Source: an uncultured Erwinia sp. (GTDB lineage: Bacteria; Pseudomonadota; Gammaproteobacteria; Enterobacterales; Enterobacteriaceae). Taken from it: DNA of 22,698 bases. The translations under genes were made by a program, and so were the position numbers. This document shows, in pieces, positions 15,593 to 22,484 of the stretch (position 1 is its first letter; the number at the start of each line of letters is the position of its first letter). The notes under the pieces are model-generated. The model worked only from the letters and a program-made list of their open reading frames with translations. It was not told where the DNA came from and made no database searches. The stretch covers positions 1 to 22,698 of the forward strand of contig CAMIKG010000068.1 in the NCBI GenBank assembly GCA_946221915.1, written 5' to 3'.

Positions 15593-15636
15593 TTACGCTC
15601 TCCTGTTTCTATTCTGAATTAAATTAAAAAATAAAC

Positions 15637-15834
15637 TTATGCGTACGGCAGGCAGGCAATAACCAGACCCAGATCGCCTTTAGACACCATGCCTTTCGGA
15701 CGCAGGTGACGTTTACGCTTAGTTGATTTTTTGGTCAGAATATGACGCAGGTTAGCGTGTTTACGCTTGAAGCCACCAGAGGCGGTCTTCTTGAAGCGCT
15801 TAGCCGCGCCACGTACAGTTTTAATCTTTGGCAT
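15637..15834 (-). CDS. rpmI: 50S ribosomal protein L35
   Basis: Small basic large-subunit protein of 65 residues, standard length, starting MPKIKTVRGAAKRFKKTASGGFKRK. ATG 15834 is the family start; an in-frame ATG at 15849 would add five foreign residues. In E. coli its translation is repressed by L20 acting on the infC-rpmI spacer, where a strong hairpin is seen here. Confidence 0.97.
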   Translation of the reverse strand: MPKIKTVRGAAKRFKKTASGGFKRKHANLRHILTKKSTKRKRHLRPKGMVSKGDLGLVIACLPYA

Positions 15835-15887
15835 TTCAAAAATTTCCACTTCGCATTGTTAATAAAATGAATCAGACAGGCGAGTCG

Positions 15888-15911
15888 CCATGCAGCGCGA
15901 ACGCTGCATGG
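15888..15911 (-). promoter_or_regulatory. UUCG-capped hairpin in the infC-rpmI spacer
   Basis: On the RNA strand CCATGCAGCG pairs perfectly with CGCTGCATGG around a UUCG tetraloop, an unusually stable stem of 10 base pairs. It lies 18 bases after the infC stop and about 54 bases before rpmI. There is no T-run, so it is not a classical terminator. In E. coli this spacer holds L20-binding elements; this stem may be part of that control or an RNA processing/stability element. Confidence 0.6.
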
Positions 15912-15928
15912 AAAACTACTTGAATGGC

Positions 15929-16480
15929 CTACTGCTTCTTCTTCGGAGCGAGCACCATGATCATCTGGCGGCCTTCGATCTTCGAAGGGAAGGATTCGAC
16001 AGTGGCCAAATCCAGATCTTCACACAGGTCTTTACGGACGCGGTTAAGCACTTCCATACCGATCTGCTGGTGCGCCATTTCACGACCACGGAAACGCAGC
16101 GTGATTTTGGCTTTATCGCCATCTTCCAGAAAGCGAATCAGGTTGCGTAGTTTGACCTGATAGTCGCCATCATCGGTTCCAGGACGGAATTTGATTTCCT
16201 TGACCTGAATAACTTTTTGCTTCTTCTTCTGTTCCTTAGAAGATTTGCTTTTCTCATAGAGGAACTTGCCGTAGTCCATAATGCGGCATACAGGCGGTTC
16301 GGCGTTAGGGCTGATTTCAACTAAATCAACACCTGCTTCTTCAGCTTTCTCAATCGCTTCACGCAGACTGACAATTCCCAGCTGTTCGCCTTCGACGCCT
16401 GTCAGACGTACCTCGTTAGCACGGATTTCACCGTTAATCTTATTAGGTCTCGTCGGTAGAACTCGTTTTCCGCCTTTAAT
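15929..16480 (-). CDS. infC: Translation initiation factor IF-3, AUU start
   Basis: IF-3 binds the 30S subunit, prevents premature joining of 50S and checks start codons. The frame continues upstream of the first ATG (at 16279) to an ATT at 16480, giving MKGGKRVLPTRPNKINGEIR, the proper IF-3 N-terminus. The protein is 183 residues (E. coli 180); the extra three fall near NRVRKDLCEDLDLATVESFP. AUU is the known autoregulatory start: IF-3 discriminates against it and so limits its own synthesis. GGAGGAA, inside the last codons of thrS, is the ribosome site, and only three bases separate the genes. The stop is TAG. Confidence 0.96.
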   Translation of the reverse strand: MKGGKRVLPTRPNKINGEIRANEVRLTGVEGEQLGIVSLREAIEKAEEAGVDLVEISPNAEPPVCRIMDYGKFLYEKSKSSKEQKKKQKVIQVKEIKFRPGTDDGDYQVKLRNLIRFLEDGDKAKITLRFRGREMAHQQIGMEVLNRVRKDLCEDLDLATVESFPSKIEGRQMIMVLAPKKKQ

Positions 16481-16483
16481 ACT

Positions 16484-18412
16484 TTATTCCTCCAATTGAT
16501 GAAGATTGCGGCTGCGTATCTCTTGCTGCAGCTTCTCGATAACATCATTTACGTCCATGCTTCCAAGGTCTTTACCACGGCGGGTGCGAACGGCAACCTT
16601 GCCTGCTTCCACCTCTTTATCACCACAGACCAGCATGTAAGGGACACGACGTAAAGTGTGCTCGCGGATTTTAAAGCCAATCTTCTCGTTTCTCAAGTCC
16701 GCTTTTACACGAATGCCCGCATTTTGCAATTTACGGGTCAATTCTGCAACATATTCGGACTGACCATCAGTGATATTCATAATCACTGCCTGTACCGGCG
16801 CCAGCCAGGTTGGGAAGAAGCCAGCGTACTCTTCGGTCAGAATACCGATAAAGCGCTCCATCGACCCGAGGATGGCGCGGTGAATCATCACCGGCACCTG
16901 ACGCTCGTTATTTTCACCGACATACGAGGCGCTCAGGCGGTTCGGCAGCGAGAAGTCAAGCTGCACCGTGCCGCACTGCCAGGCGCGATCCAGACAATCG
17001 TGCAGGGTGAATTCAATTTTCGGACCGTAAAACGCCCCTTCACCCGGCTGATACTGGAACTCGATGCCATTTTCCTGCAGGGCTTCCGCCAGATCCTGCT
17101 CGGCGCGATCCCACATTTCGTCGCTGCCAATACGTTTTTCCGGACGGGTTGACAGTTTCACCACGATTTTTTCAAAACCAAAGGTGCTGTACATGTCGTA
17201 CACCATCTTAATGCAGCTGTTTACTTCGGCGCGCACCTGCTCTTCCGTACAGAAGATATGGGCGTCATCCTGGGTAAAACCACGTACACGCATCAGGCCA
17301 TGCAACGCGCCTGAAGGTTCGTTACGGTGGCAGCTACCGAACTCCGCCATACGTAATGGCAAATCGCGGTATGATTTTAGACCCTGATTGAAAATTTGCA
17401 CGTGGCCCGGGCAGTTCATTGGCTTGATGCAGTATTCACGGTTTTCCGAAGAAGTGGTGAACATCGCTTCTTTATAGTTGTCCCAGTGGCCGGTTTTTTC
17501 CCAAAGCACACGGTCCATCATAAATGGCCCTTTCACTTCCTGGTACTGGTACTCTTTCAGCTTGGTGCGCACAAACACTTCCAGTTCACGGAAGATGGTC
17601 CAGCCATCGTTGTGCCAGAACACCATGCCCGGCGCCTCTTCCTGCATATGATACAGGTCGAGTTGCTTACCGATTTTACGGTGGTCGCGTTTCGCCGCTT
17701 CTTCCAGACGCTGCAGATAAGCAGACAGCTGCTTTTTATCGGCCCATGCGGTGCCGTAAATACGCTGCAGCATCTTGTTATTGCTGTCGCCGCGCCAGTA
17801 AGCGCCAGACGTTTTCTGCAGCTTAAAGTGGTGACAGAAACGCATATTCGGTACGTGCGGACCGCGGCACATATCGATGTATTCTTCGTGGTGATACAGG
17901 CCAGGACGGTCGTCATGGCTGATGTTCTCATCCAGGATAGTGGTTTTATAGCTTTCGCCGCGTGCAGCAAACACATCACGCGCTTCCTGCCAGCTCACCT
18001 TCTTCTTGATGACGTCATAATTGCTCTCCGCCAGCTCATGCATGCGCTTTTCGAGCAGTTCGAGATCTTCCTGGGTCAGCGTGCGGTCTATATCAACGTC
18101 ATAATAAAAACCGTTATCGATAACCGGACCGATGGCCATTTTGGTATCCGGCCACAGCTGTTTAATGGCATGACCCAACAGGTGCGCGCAGGAGTGACGA
18201 ATAATTTCCAGACCGGCTTCATCTTTCGCCGTGATAATCGCGACCTGCGCATCGGCAGTAATTGGGTCAACCGCGTCCACCAGTTCGCCATTCACACGGC
18301 CAGCAATACAGGCTTTCGCCAGGCCTGGACCGATATCAAGGGCAATGTCCATCACGCTGACAGGACGGTCGAAAGTACGCTGACTTCCATCAGGAAGAGT
18401 AATAACGGGCAT
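16484..18412 (-). CDS. thrS: Threonine--tRNA ligase
   Basis: Class II synthetase charging tRNA-Thr. The 642 residues equal the E. coli length. Domains: TGS (1-62), editing domain with His73, His77, Cys182 and His186 that clears Ser-tRNA-Thr, catalytic core with a zinc site, and C-terminal anticodon-binding domain (about 535-642). ATG 18412 follows AAGGA at six bases. The upstream leader carries the tRNA-like operator through which the enzyme represses its own translation. It is the promoter-proximal gene of thrS-infC-rpmI-rplT. Confidence 0.98.
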   Translation of the reverse strand: MPVITLPDGSQRTFDRPVSVMDIALDIGPGLAKACIAGRVNGELVDAVDPITADAQVAIITAKDEAGLEIIRHSCAHLLGHAIKQLWPDTKMAIGPVIDNGFYYDVDIDRTLTQEDLELLEKRMHELAESNYDVIKKKVSWQEARDVFAARGESYKTTILDENISHDDRPGLYHHEEYIDMCRGPHVPNMRFCHHFKLQKTSGAYWRGDSNNKMLQRIYGTAWADKKQLSAYLQRLEEAAKRDHRKIGKQLDLYHMQEEAPGMVFWHNDGWTIFRELEVFVRTKLKEYQYQEVKGPFMMDRVLWEKTGHWDNYKEAMFTTSSENREYCIKPMNCPGHVQIFNQGLKSYRDLPLRMAEFGSCHRNEPSGALHGLMRVRGFTQDDAHIFCTEEQVRAEVNSCIKMVYDMYSTFGFEKIVVKLSTRPEKRIGSDEMWDRAEQDLAEALQENGIEFQYQPGEGAFYGPKIEFTLHDCLDRAWQCGTVQLDFSLPNRLSASYVGENNERQVPVMIHRAILGSMERFIGILTEEYAGFFPTWLAPVQAVIMNITDGQSEYVAELTRKLQNAGIRVKADLRNEKIGFKIREHTLRRVPYMLVCGDKEVEAGKVAVRTRRGKDLGSMDVNDVIEKLQQEIRSRNLHQLEE

Positions 18413-18433
18413 GTTACATCCTTAATTGCAGTG

Positions 18434-18524
18434 GTAACCCACACCAAAGGTTACATACAAAACAGAGTTTTCATATATAAAACAACAGGTTATCACATCA
18501 ATTTAACTCACACTTGTCAAATTG
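18434..18524 (-). promoter_or_regulatory. thrS translational operator (tRNA-Thr mimic)
   Basis: Read on the RNA strand, two anticodon-arm-like hairpins precede thrS. The nearer (18434-18454) has stem GUAACCU / GGGUUAC closing the 7-base loop UUGGUGU. This places U at position 33 and GGU at the anticodon position, as in tRNA-Thr(GGU). The farther (18499-18524) has a 9-pair stem CAAUUUGAC / GUUAAAUUG (one G-U pair) with loop AAGUGUGA. They correspond to domains 2 and 4 of the E. coli operator, joined by an AU-rich linker. ThrRS binding here excludes the ribosome. The near loop in E. coli presents CGU, as I recall it. Confidence 0.85.
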
Positions 18525-18562
18525 GTCCACAACCTGGTCACGTAGCATCAAAAGCCAGATTT

Positions 18563-18591
18563 ATTATCGGCTTAAGAAGTGGGACAGTTTA
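18563..18591 (-). promoter_or_regulatory. Probable thrS promoter
   Basis: On the - strand GATAAT (18563-18568) is a good -10 and TAAACT (18586-18591) a weak -35, with a 17-base spacer. The implied start near 18556 gives a leader of about 145 bases, close to the E. coli thrS leader and long enough for the whole operator. Confidence 0.45.
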
Positions 18592-18644
18592 CACAGAAAT
18601 GAGATAACGATAAAGGAACGAAGCCAAAGGAACGGGGCTAAATG

Positions 18645-18670
18645 AAAACGGGCCACGCGCGGTGGCCCGT
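18645..18670 (-). terminator. Rho-independent terminator after ydiY
   Basis: A 9-base-pair stem ACGGGCCAC / GTGGCCCGT with a 5-base loop (18648-18670) begins 7 bases past the ydiY stop and is followed on the - strand by TTTC. It separates ydiY from the thrS promoter. Confidence 0.8.
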
Positions 18671-18677
18671 TGCGCAA

Positions 18678-19433
18678 TCACATGGCGTAGGATAACAAAA
18701 TGGTGGTTTTGGTATCGGTGTGATCAGGTGCAGAAGCCGGTGGATTCTGGTTCCAGGTCACGTTGTAAGCCATTTTCAGCGAGAAGTGTTCATTGATGCC
18801 AATCTGCACGCCAGTTTCGGAGTTAACAGTGGTATCGTCGCTACCCAGTACGGAAACACCCTGAATGAATTTGGTATTGTCGGTCAGCTGCCAGTTGTAG
18901 CTGAATGCGCCATACGCCAGTGCCTGAGTTTCATGGCCGCCGTCATGGTAATCGTCGTAACGCACACCAGGACCGGCTTCAATACGCAGTGAGTGGATTG
19001 GACCATTCAGGATCTGACGACCATAACCTGCCGCCAGTACCGAACGACCGTCATAACCGTTGAAACGGTCGCTTAACCAGCTCGCCTGGCCAAACAGGTA
19101 GTCGCGGTCGGTCATGTTATAACGGGTACGGCCACCCACCTGATAGGTCTCAGAAGAGCGCTCATCGTTAGAAGAGGTGTTGGCGGCATTGCCCCAGAGG
19201 CTGTACGCCATGCTGGACTGATACCAGGTCATATTGGTCGCGGCAGTCGCGGATGAACTGGTGGTGTTGCCGCTCTGGGAGAGATAACCAGCGGAGGCGC
19301 TGCCTTCAAACGGTTTTTTAGCGGTGGACGGGTCATCCATGGAGGTAAAGACGTTATTATCCGCCCATACCTGCTGGCAGAATGCTCCCGAAGAGAGCAA
19401 CAGTACAACAGACAACTTTTTTAGCGCTTTCAT
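18678..19433 (-). CDS. ydiY: DUF481 outer-membrane protein YdiY
   Basis: Predicted outer-membrane or periplasmic beta-rich protein of the DUF481 family, 251 residues (E. coli 252). A signal peptide covers about 1-24 (ending VWA). Family blocks are strong: MDDPSTAKKPFEGSASAGYLSQSGNT, NTSSNDERSSETYQVGGRTRYNMTDRDYLFGQASWLSDRFNGYDGRSVLAAGYGRQ and NEHFSLKMAYNVTWNQNPPASAPDHTD. The C-terminus ends in alternating residues LLSYAM, closing on an aromatic as barrel strands often do. In E. coli it is reported as acid-induced; its function is unknown. It stands alone between its own terminator and a 315-base spacer. Confidence 0.93.
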   Translation of the reverse strand: MKALKKLSVVLLLSSGAFCQQVWADNNVFTSMDDPSTAKKPFEGSASAGYLSQSGNTTSSSATAATNMTWYQSSMAYSLWGNAANTSSNDERSSETYQVGGRTRYNMTDRDYLFGQASWLSDRFNGYDGRSVLAAGYGRQILNGPIHSLRIEAGPGVRYDDYHDGGHETQALAYGAFSYNWQLTDNTKFIQGVSVLGSDDTTVNSETGVQIGINEHFSLKMAYNVTWNQNPPASAPDHTDTKTTILLSYAM

Positions 19434-19748
19434 GTAAATGTGACCTGTACGGCAGTTTAAAAAGGAATAAGTCTGAAGCGTTTTCAGGGCCGATCAATCC
19501 AATTTACGGTAAGTTTTGTAAAAAAATATGAAATCGCTTTTTTTACTAAGCATCCGGGGCAAAACGCTTCATTAATAAGAAACTTCCCATTAACGGCGCG
19601 CATTATAGAGGTTATTACACGCGGTTACAGTGGGTCAGCGAGAAGAATTTTTCAGGCGTTAAATTGGCCCTGCCGAATCACATTTCTTCCCCCCCCTTTT
19701 GCAGTGATGGTCTACGCTAAAAACATCCGTGATAACAACGAGGTAATT
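19434..19748. other. Spacer between ydiY and ydiZ, no gene
   Basis: About 315 bases between divergent ydiY (-) and ydiZ (+), which must hold both promoters. E. coli has pfkB here; no trace of a kinase reading frame is seen. Notable are an AT-rich stretch with A/T runs at 19514-19546 and a run of eight C at 19689-19696, about 50 bases before ydiZ. I could not choose promoter hexamers with confidence. Confidence 0.5.
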
Positions 19749-20045
19749 ATGAGCTCAACATCATTGACCCGTTACGTCGTGACCTTTCATTACCAGGAAA
19801 AAGGTTTAAGCGACCTGAATAAACTCACCAGTACCATGACGGAAGCGGGGTTCTCGCCCACTCTGAACGATGACGAGGGGAAACCGCATGAGCTGGGCAC
19901 CAACAGCTTTGGCTTTATCAGCGCCCTGACGGCAGAGGAGGTACAGGAGATGGCGGCCGGTTTCGGCGAAGTGGCGCTCGGTCAGCGCCCTGAAGTCGAC
20001 GTGCAAAGCTGGGAATCGTGGCAACAGCAATCATCCTCAGCGTAA
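19749..20045 (+). CDS. ydiZ: YdiZ, GhoS-like small protein
   Basis: A 98-residue protein from ATG 19749, which has GAGG five bases upstream; an in-frame ATG at 19704 lacks this. By position next to yniA it is YdiZ. The pattern RYVVTFHY - L - AGFSPTLNDDEGKPHELGTNSFGFISALTAEEVQEM resembles GhoS, the ferredoxin-fold (Cas2-like) endoribonuclease antitoxin of the type V GhoST system, in the order of strands and the D-G-P-L-NSF core. No GhoT-like small membrane toxin is seen nearby. Its role is unknown; RNase activity is speculation. Confidence 0.82.
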   Translation: MSSTSLTRYVVTFHYQEKGLSDLNKLTSTMTEAGFSPTLNDDEGKPHELGTNSFGFISALTAEEVQEMAAGFGEVALGQRPEVDVQSWESWQQQSSSA

Positions 20046-20046
20046 A

Positions 20047-20067
20047 GTTGCGCAAGATCTGCGCAAC
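20047..20067 (+). other. Perfect hairpin after ydiZ
   Basis: GTTGCGCA and TGCGCAAC form an 8-base-pair stem around a 5-base loop, two bases after the ydiZ stop. The following bases AAACTGG are not T-rich, so this is more likely a 3' stabiliser or weak pause than an intrinsic terminator. The yniA ATG is 67 bases on. Confidence 0.5.
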
Positions 20068-20134
20068 AAACTGGATTTGACGAATATTTAAGCGTTAGAA
20101 TTGACCCCGATACAGCGAAAAAGAGGAAAACCCA

Positions 20135-21028
20135 ATGTGGTCAGCCATTAGTCGTCTGTTGAGTGAGCAGTTAGGCAACGCCGAAATTTTGCAACGCACT
20201 GAATTGCGTGGCGGTGATGTCCATCCCACCTGGTATATTCGCTACGGTGAACACGACGTGTTCGTCAAATCTAACCATCGCGATATGTTGTCGCTGTTTA
20301 CCTGGGAAGCTGACCAGCTGGAACTGCTGGCGCGCAGCCAGACGGTACGCGTGCCGAAAGTGTACGGCGTCGGCAGCGATCGCGATGACAGCTTCTTACT
20401 GCTCGAATATCTGCTGGTGAAACCGCTTGATGCTCACAGCGCCTGGCAGCTGGGGCAGCAACTGGCGCGACTGCACCAGTGGAGCGAACAGCCCCACTTC
20501 GGCCTCGATTTCGACAACAATATCACCACCTCCCCTCAGCCCAACAGCTGGCTGCGGCGCTGGTCAGTCTTCTTTTCCGAACAGCGTATTGGCTGGCAAC
20601 TGCAACTGGCGGCGGAGAAAGGCGTGCTGTATGGCGACATCGACCTGATTGTCGACTGCGTTAAACAGGCGCTGGCCTCGCACCACCCGCAACCTTCCCT
20701 GCTGCATGGCGATCTCTGGCCGGCAAACTGCGCGGGCGGCAATAACGGACCGTGGATTTTTGACCCGGCCTGCTACTGGGGTGACCGTGAATGCGACCTG
20801 GCGATGCTGCCGTGGTACAGCGAGCTGCCGCCGCAAATTTATGATGGCTATCAGTCTGTATGGCCACTGCCGCACGATTTCCTGCAGCGTCAGCCGATTT
20901 ACCAGCTCTACTATTTACTGAACCGCGCCAACGTGTTTGGTGGTAGCTGGCTGGGTGAAGCGCAACGCGCGGTTGGCGCATTACTGGATCAGGAACAGCT
21001 GGGGCAAAAACAGGCCAGACCAGCCTGA
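20135..21028 (+). CDS. yniA: Fructosamine/ketosamine kinase family protein YniA
   Basis: Kinase of the fructosamine-3-kinase family, which phosphorylates sugar groups attached to amines so they fall off, repairing glycated proteins. It has 297 residues (E. coli 286). Visible kinase-like features are Lys45 in VFVKSN, the catalytic loop HGDLWPAN (191-198, Asp193) and IFDPACYWGDRECDLAM with metal-binding Asp210. GAGG lies 8 bases before the ATG. The C-terminal residues after about 285 (QEQLGQKQARPA) extend past the usual end. The stop lies inside a strong hairpin shared with convergent yniB. Confidence 0.93.
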   Translation: MWSAISRLLSEQLGNAEILQRTELRGGDVHPTWYIRYGEHDVFVKSNHRDMLSLFTWEADQLELLARSQTVRVPKVYGVGSDRDDSFLLLEYLLVKPLDAHSAWQLGQQLARLHQWSEQPHFGLDFDNNITTSPQPNSWLRRWSVFFSEQRIGWQLQLAAEKGVLYGDIDLIVDCVKQALASHHPQPSLLHGDLWPANCAGGNNGPWIFDPACYWGDRECDLAMLPWYSELPPQIYDGYQSVWPLPHDFLQRQPIYQLYYLLNRANVFGGSWLGEAQRAVGALLDQEQLGQKQARPA

Positions 21029-21050
21029 TGCACGGGCATCAGGCTGGCGT
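21020..21050. terminator. Bidirectional hairpin between yniA and yniB
   Basis: CCAGCCTGATGC and GCATCAGGCTGG form a perfect 12-base-pair stem around loop ACGG (21020-21047), followed by CGTTT on the + strand. The yniA TGA (21026-21028) lies within the left arm, and the yniB stop is four bases past the right arm. It probably ends or protects both convergent messages. Confidence 0.7.
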
Positions 21051-21590
21051 TTAGCGCAGAAAACCTAACAGAGACAGGAAGAAATAGCCCGCGACGGCGA
21101 TAATAATCGGCAGGATATAAAGCGGGAAAATTTGCAGGAAAATGGTGTGACGCGGCACCACAATCTTCTCTTCCAGTTGCTGGCGGGTGCGGCCTTCACT
21201 GCCCTTCGCTTGCTCCAGAATCATCTGATCCTCAATCCCTTCCTTCAGATGGCGCGACTGCCGCCACATACGGGCACCGGATGCCTGCAGCGCGATACCC
21301 ACAAAAATCAGGATGTAGATCAGCCAGAACAGAATATTCAGTCCGCCGTTAAACTCAGGCACTGGCGAGTTGTGCCAGAACAGGTTCAGGAACGGCGTAT
21401 TAAAACGGATCATATCAATCATCACATGGACAAAATCGAGCATCACGGCATCAATACCCGGCTGCTTTTCACTGTGCTTAAACATAAAATTGAGCAGTGA
21501 AATCAGCGTGGAGATCAGCGCCGGGATAAAAATAATCCAGCCAGCAATACGCTTGATAATGGCAACGTTGCCAGCCTGTTGATAAGTCAT
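21051..21590 (-). CDS. yniB: Inner-membrane protein YniB
   Basis: Uncharacterised membrane protein, 179 residues from ATG 21590 (E. coli 178), with AGGAGA upstream. An in-frame ATG at 21713 would add 41 residues foreign to the family. Hydrophobic segments are at about 14-36, 82-102 and 152-177. The charged middle (about 104-145) may face the cytoplasm. The start MTYQQAGNVAIIKRIAGWIIFIPALISTLISLL matches YniB closely. It converges with yniA and diverges from yniC. No catalytic motif is seen. Confidence 0.92.
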   Translation of the reverse strand: MTYQQAGNVAIIKRIAGWIIFIPALISTLISLLNFMFKHSEKQPGIDAVMLDFVHVMIDMIRFNTPFLNLFWHNSPVPEFNGGLNILFWLIYILIFVGIALQASGARMWRQSRHLKEGIEDQMILEQAKGSEGRTRQQLEEKIVVPRHTIFLQIFPLYILPIIIAVAGYFFLSLLGFLR

Positions 21591-21760
21591 GGTTTCTCCT
21601 TGCACCTCAGATTTCGCTGTAAGTCTACCCGCTGGCGGGCAAAACCGCCTGTAAAAAACGTTGCCAGTGATAAATTTACTGTTTCCGCCATATTGCACCT
21701 CCATCGCCCGCATCGCAGCTTCATGCTAAGGTGTGACAAACTCGCTGATGGAGCTGCTTT

Positions 21761-22429
21761 ATGTCTTATACCCGCCCGGTACATGCCGCCATTTTTGATA
21801 TGGATGGTCTGCTGATTGACTCAGAACCGTTATGGGAACGCGCCGAGATGGATATCTTTGCTACGCTGGATATCGATCTCAGCCGCCGCGATCAACTGCC
21901 GGATACCCTTGGCCTGCGTATCGATCAGGTAGTACGCATGTGGTACGAAGTGCTGCCGTGGAGCGGGCCGGACCAGGCGGAAGTGGCGCAACGTATCATC
22001 GCGCGCGCAATCGCGCTGGTGGAAGAATATCGCCCCCTGCTGCCTGGCGTGGAACATGCTCTGCAGTTATGCCGCCAGCAGGGGCTGAAAATTGGTCTGG
22101 CCTCCGCTTCGCCGCTGCATATGCAGGAACGGGTACTGGCGATGTTTAACCTGCGCCATCACTTTGATGTGCTGGTCTCCGCTGAATTTCTGCCCTACAG
22201 CAAACCTCATCCACAAGTTTATCTCGACGCCGCCGCCAGACTGGGCGTTGATCCGCTTAACTGCGTCACGCTGGAAGATTCCTTTAACGGCATGATTGCC
22301 ACCAAAGCGGCGCGCATGCGCTCAATAGTGGTACCGCCACAGGAACTGCGCACCGATCCACGCTGGTCGCTGGCGAATGAAAAACTGGACTCACTTGAAC
22401 AACTGACAGAACCGCATCTTAAAGGGTAA
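21761..22429 (+). CDS. hxpB: Hexitol phosphatase HxpB (YniC), HAD family
   Basis: HAD-like sugar phosphatase (E. coli HxpB/YniC dephosphorylates 2-deoxyglucose-6-phosphate and hexitol phosphates). It has 222 residues. Motif I is FDMDGLL with nucleophile Asp13 and Asp15; motif II Ser in LASASP (about 114-119); motif III Lys in SKPHP (about 147-151); motif IV LEDSFNG (about 171-177). A helical cap lies between motifs I and II. GGAG stands 7 bases before the ATG. It is divergent from yniB, and the intergenic region of 170 bases holds both promoters. Confidence 0.94.
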   Translation: MSYTRPVHAAIFDMDGLLIDSEPLWERAEMDIFATLDIDLSRRDQLPDTLGLRIDQVVRMWYEVLPWSGPDQAEVAQRIIARAIALVEEYRPLLPGVEHALQLCRQQGLKIGLASASPLHMQERVLAMFNLRHHFDVLVSAEFLPYSKPHPQVYLDAAARLGVDPLNCVTLEDSFNGMIATKAARMRSIVVPPQELRTDPRWSLANEKLDSLEQLTEPHLKG

Positions 22430-22484
22430 TCGCGCCCTTCTAAAACAGCTGCAGAACACTGTCAGACCACTCAACTTTATGATT

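Noticed and set aside
17396..18607. A 403-codon + strand frame opposite thrS, and a similar 332-codon frame opposite pheT (12859-13857)
   Set aside because: Both are shadows of very well conserved synthetase genes. The product is low in recognisable motifs, and the thrS shadow runs through the operator and promoter.
19689..19696. Run of eight C as a phase-variable switch for ydiZ
   Set aside because: It is outside the coding sequence and I could not place it between promoter hexamers, so there is no mechanism visible. Noted only within the spacer description.
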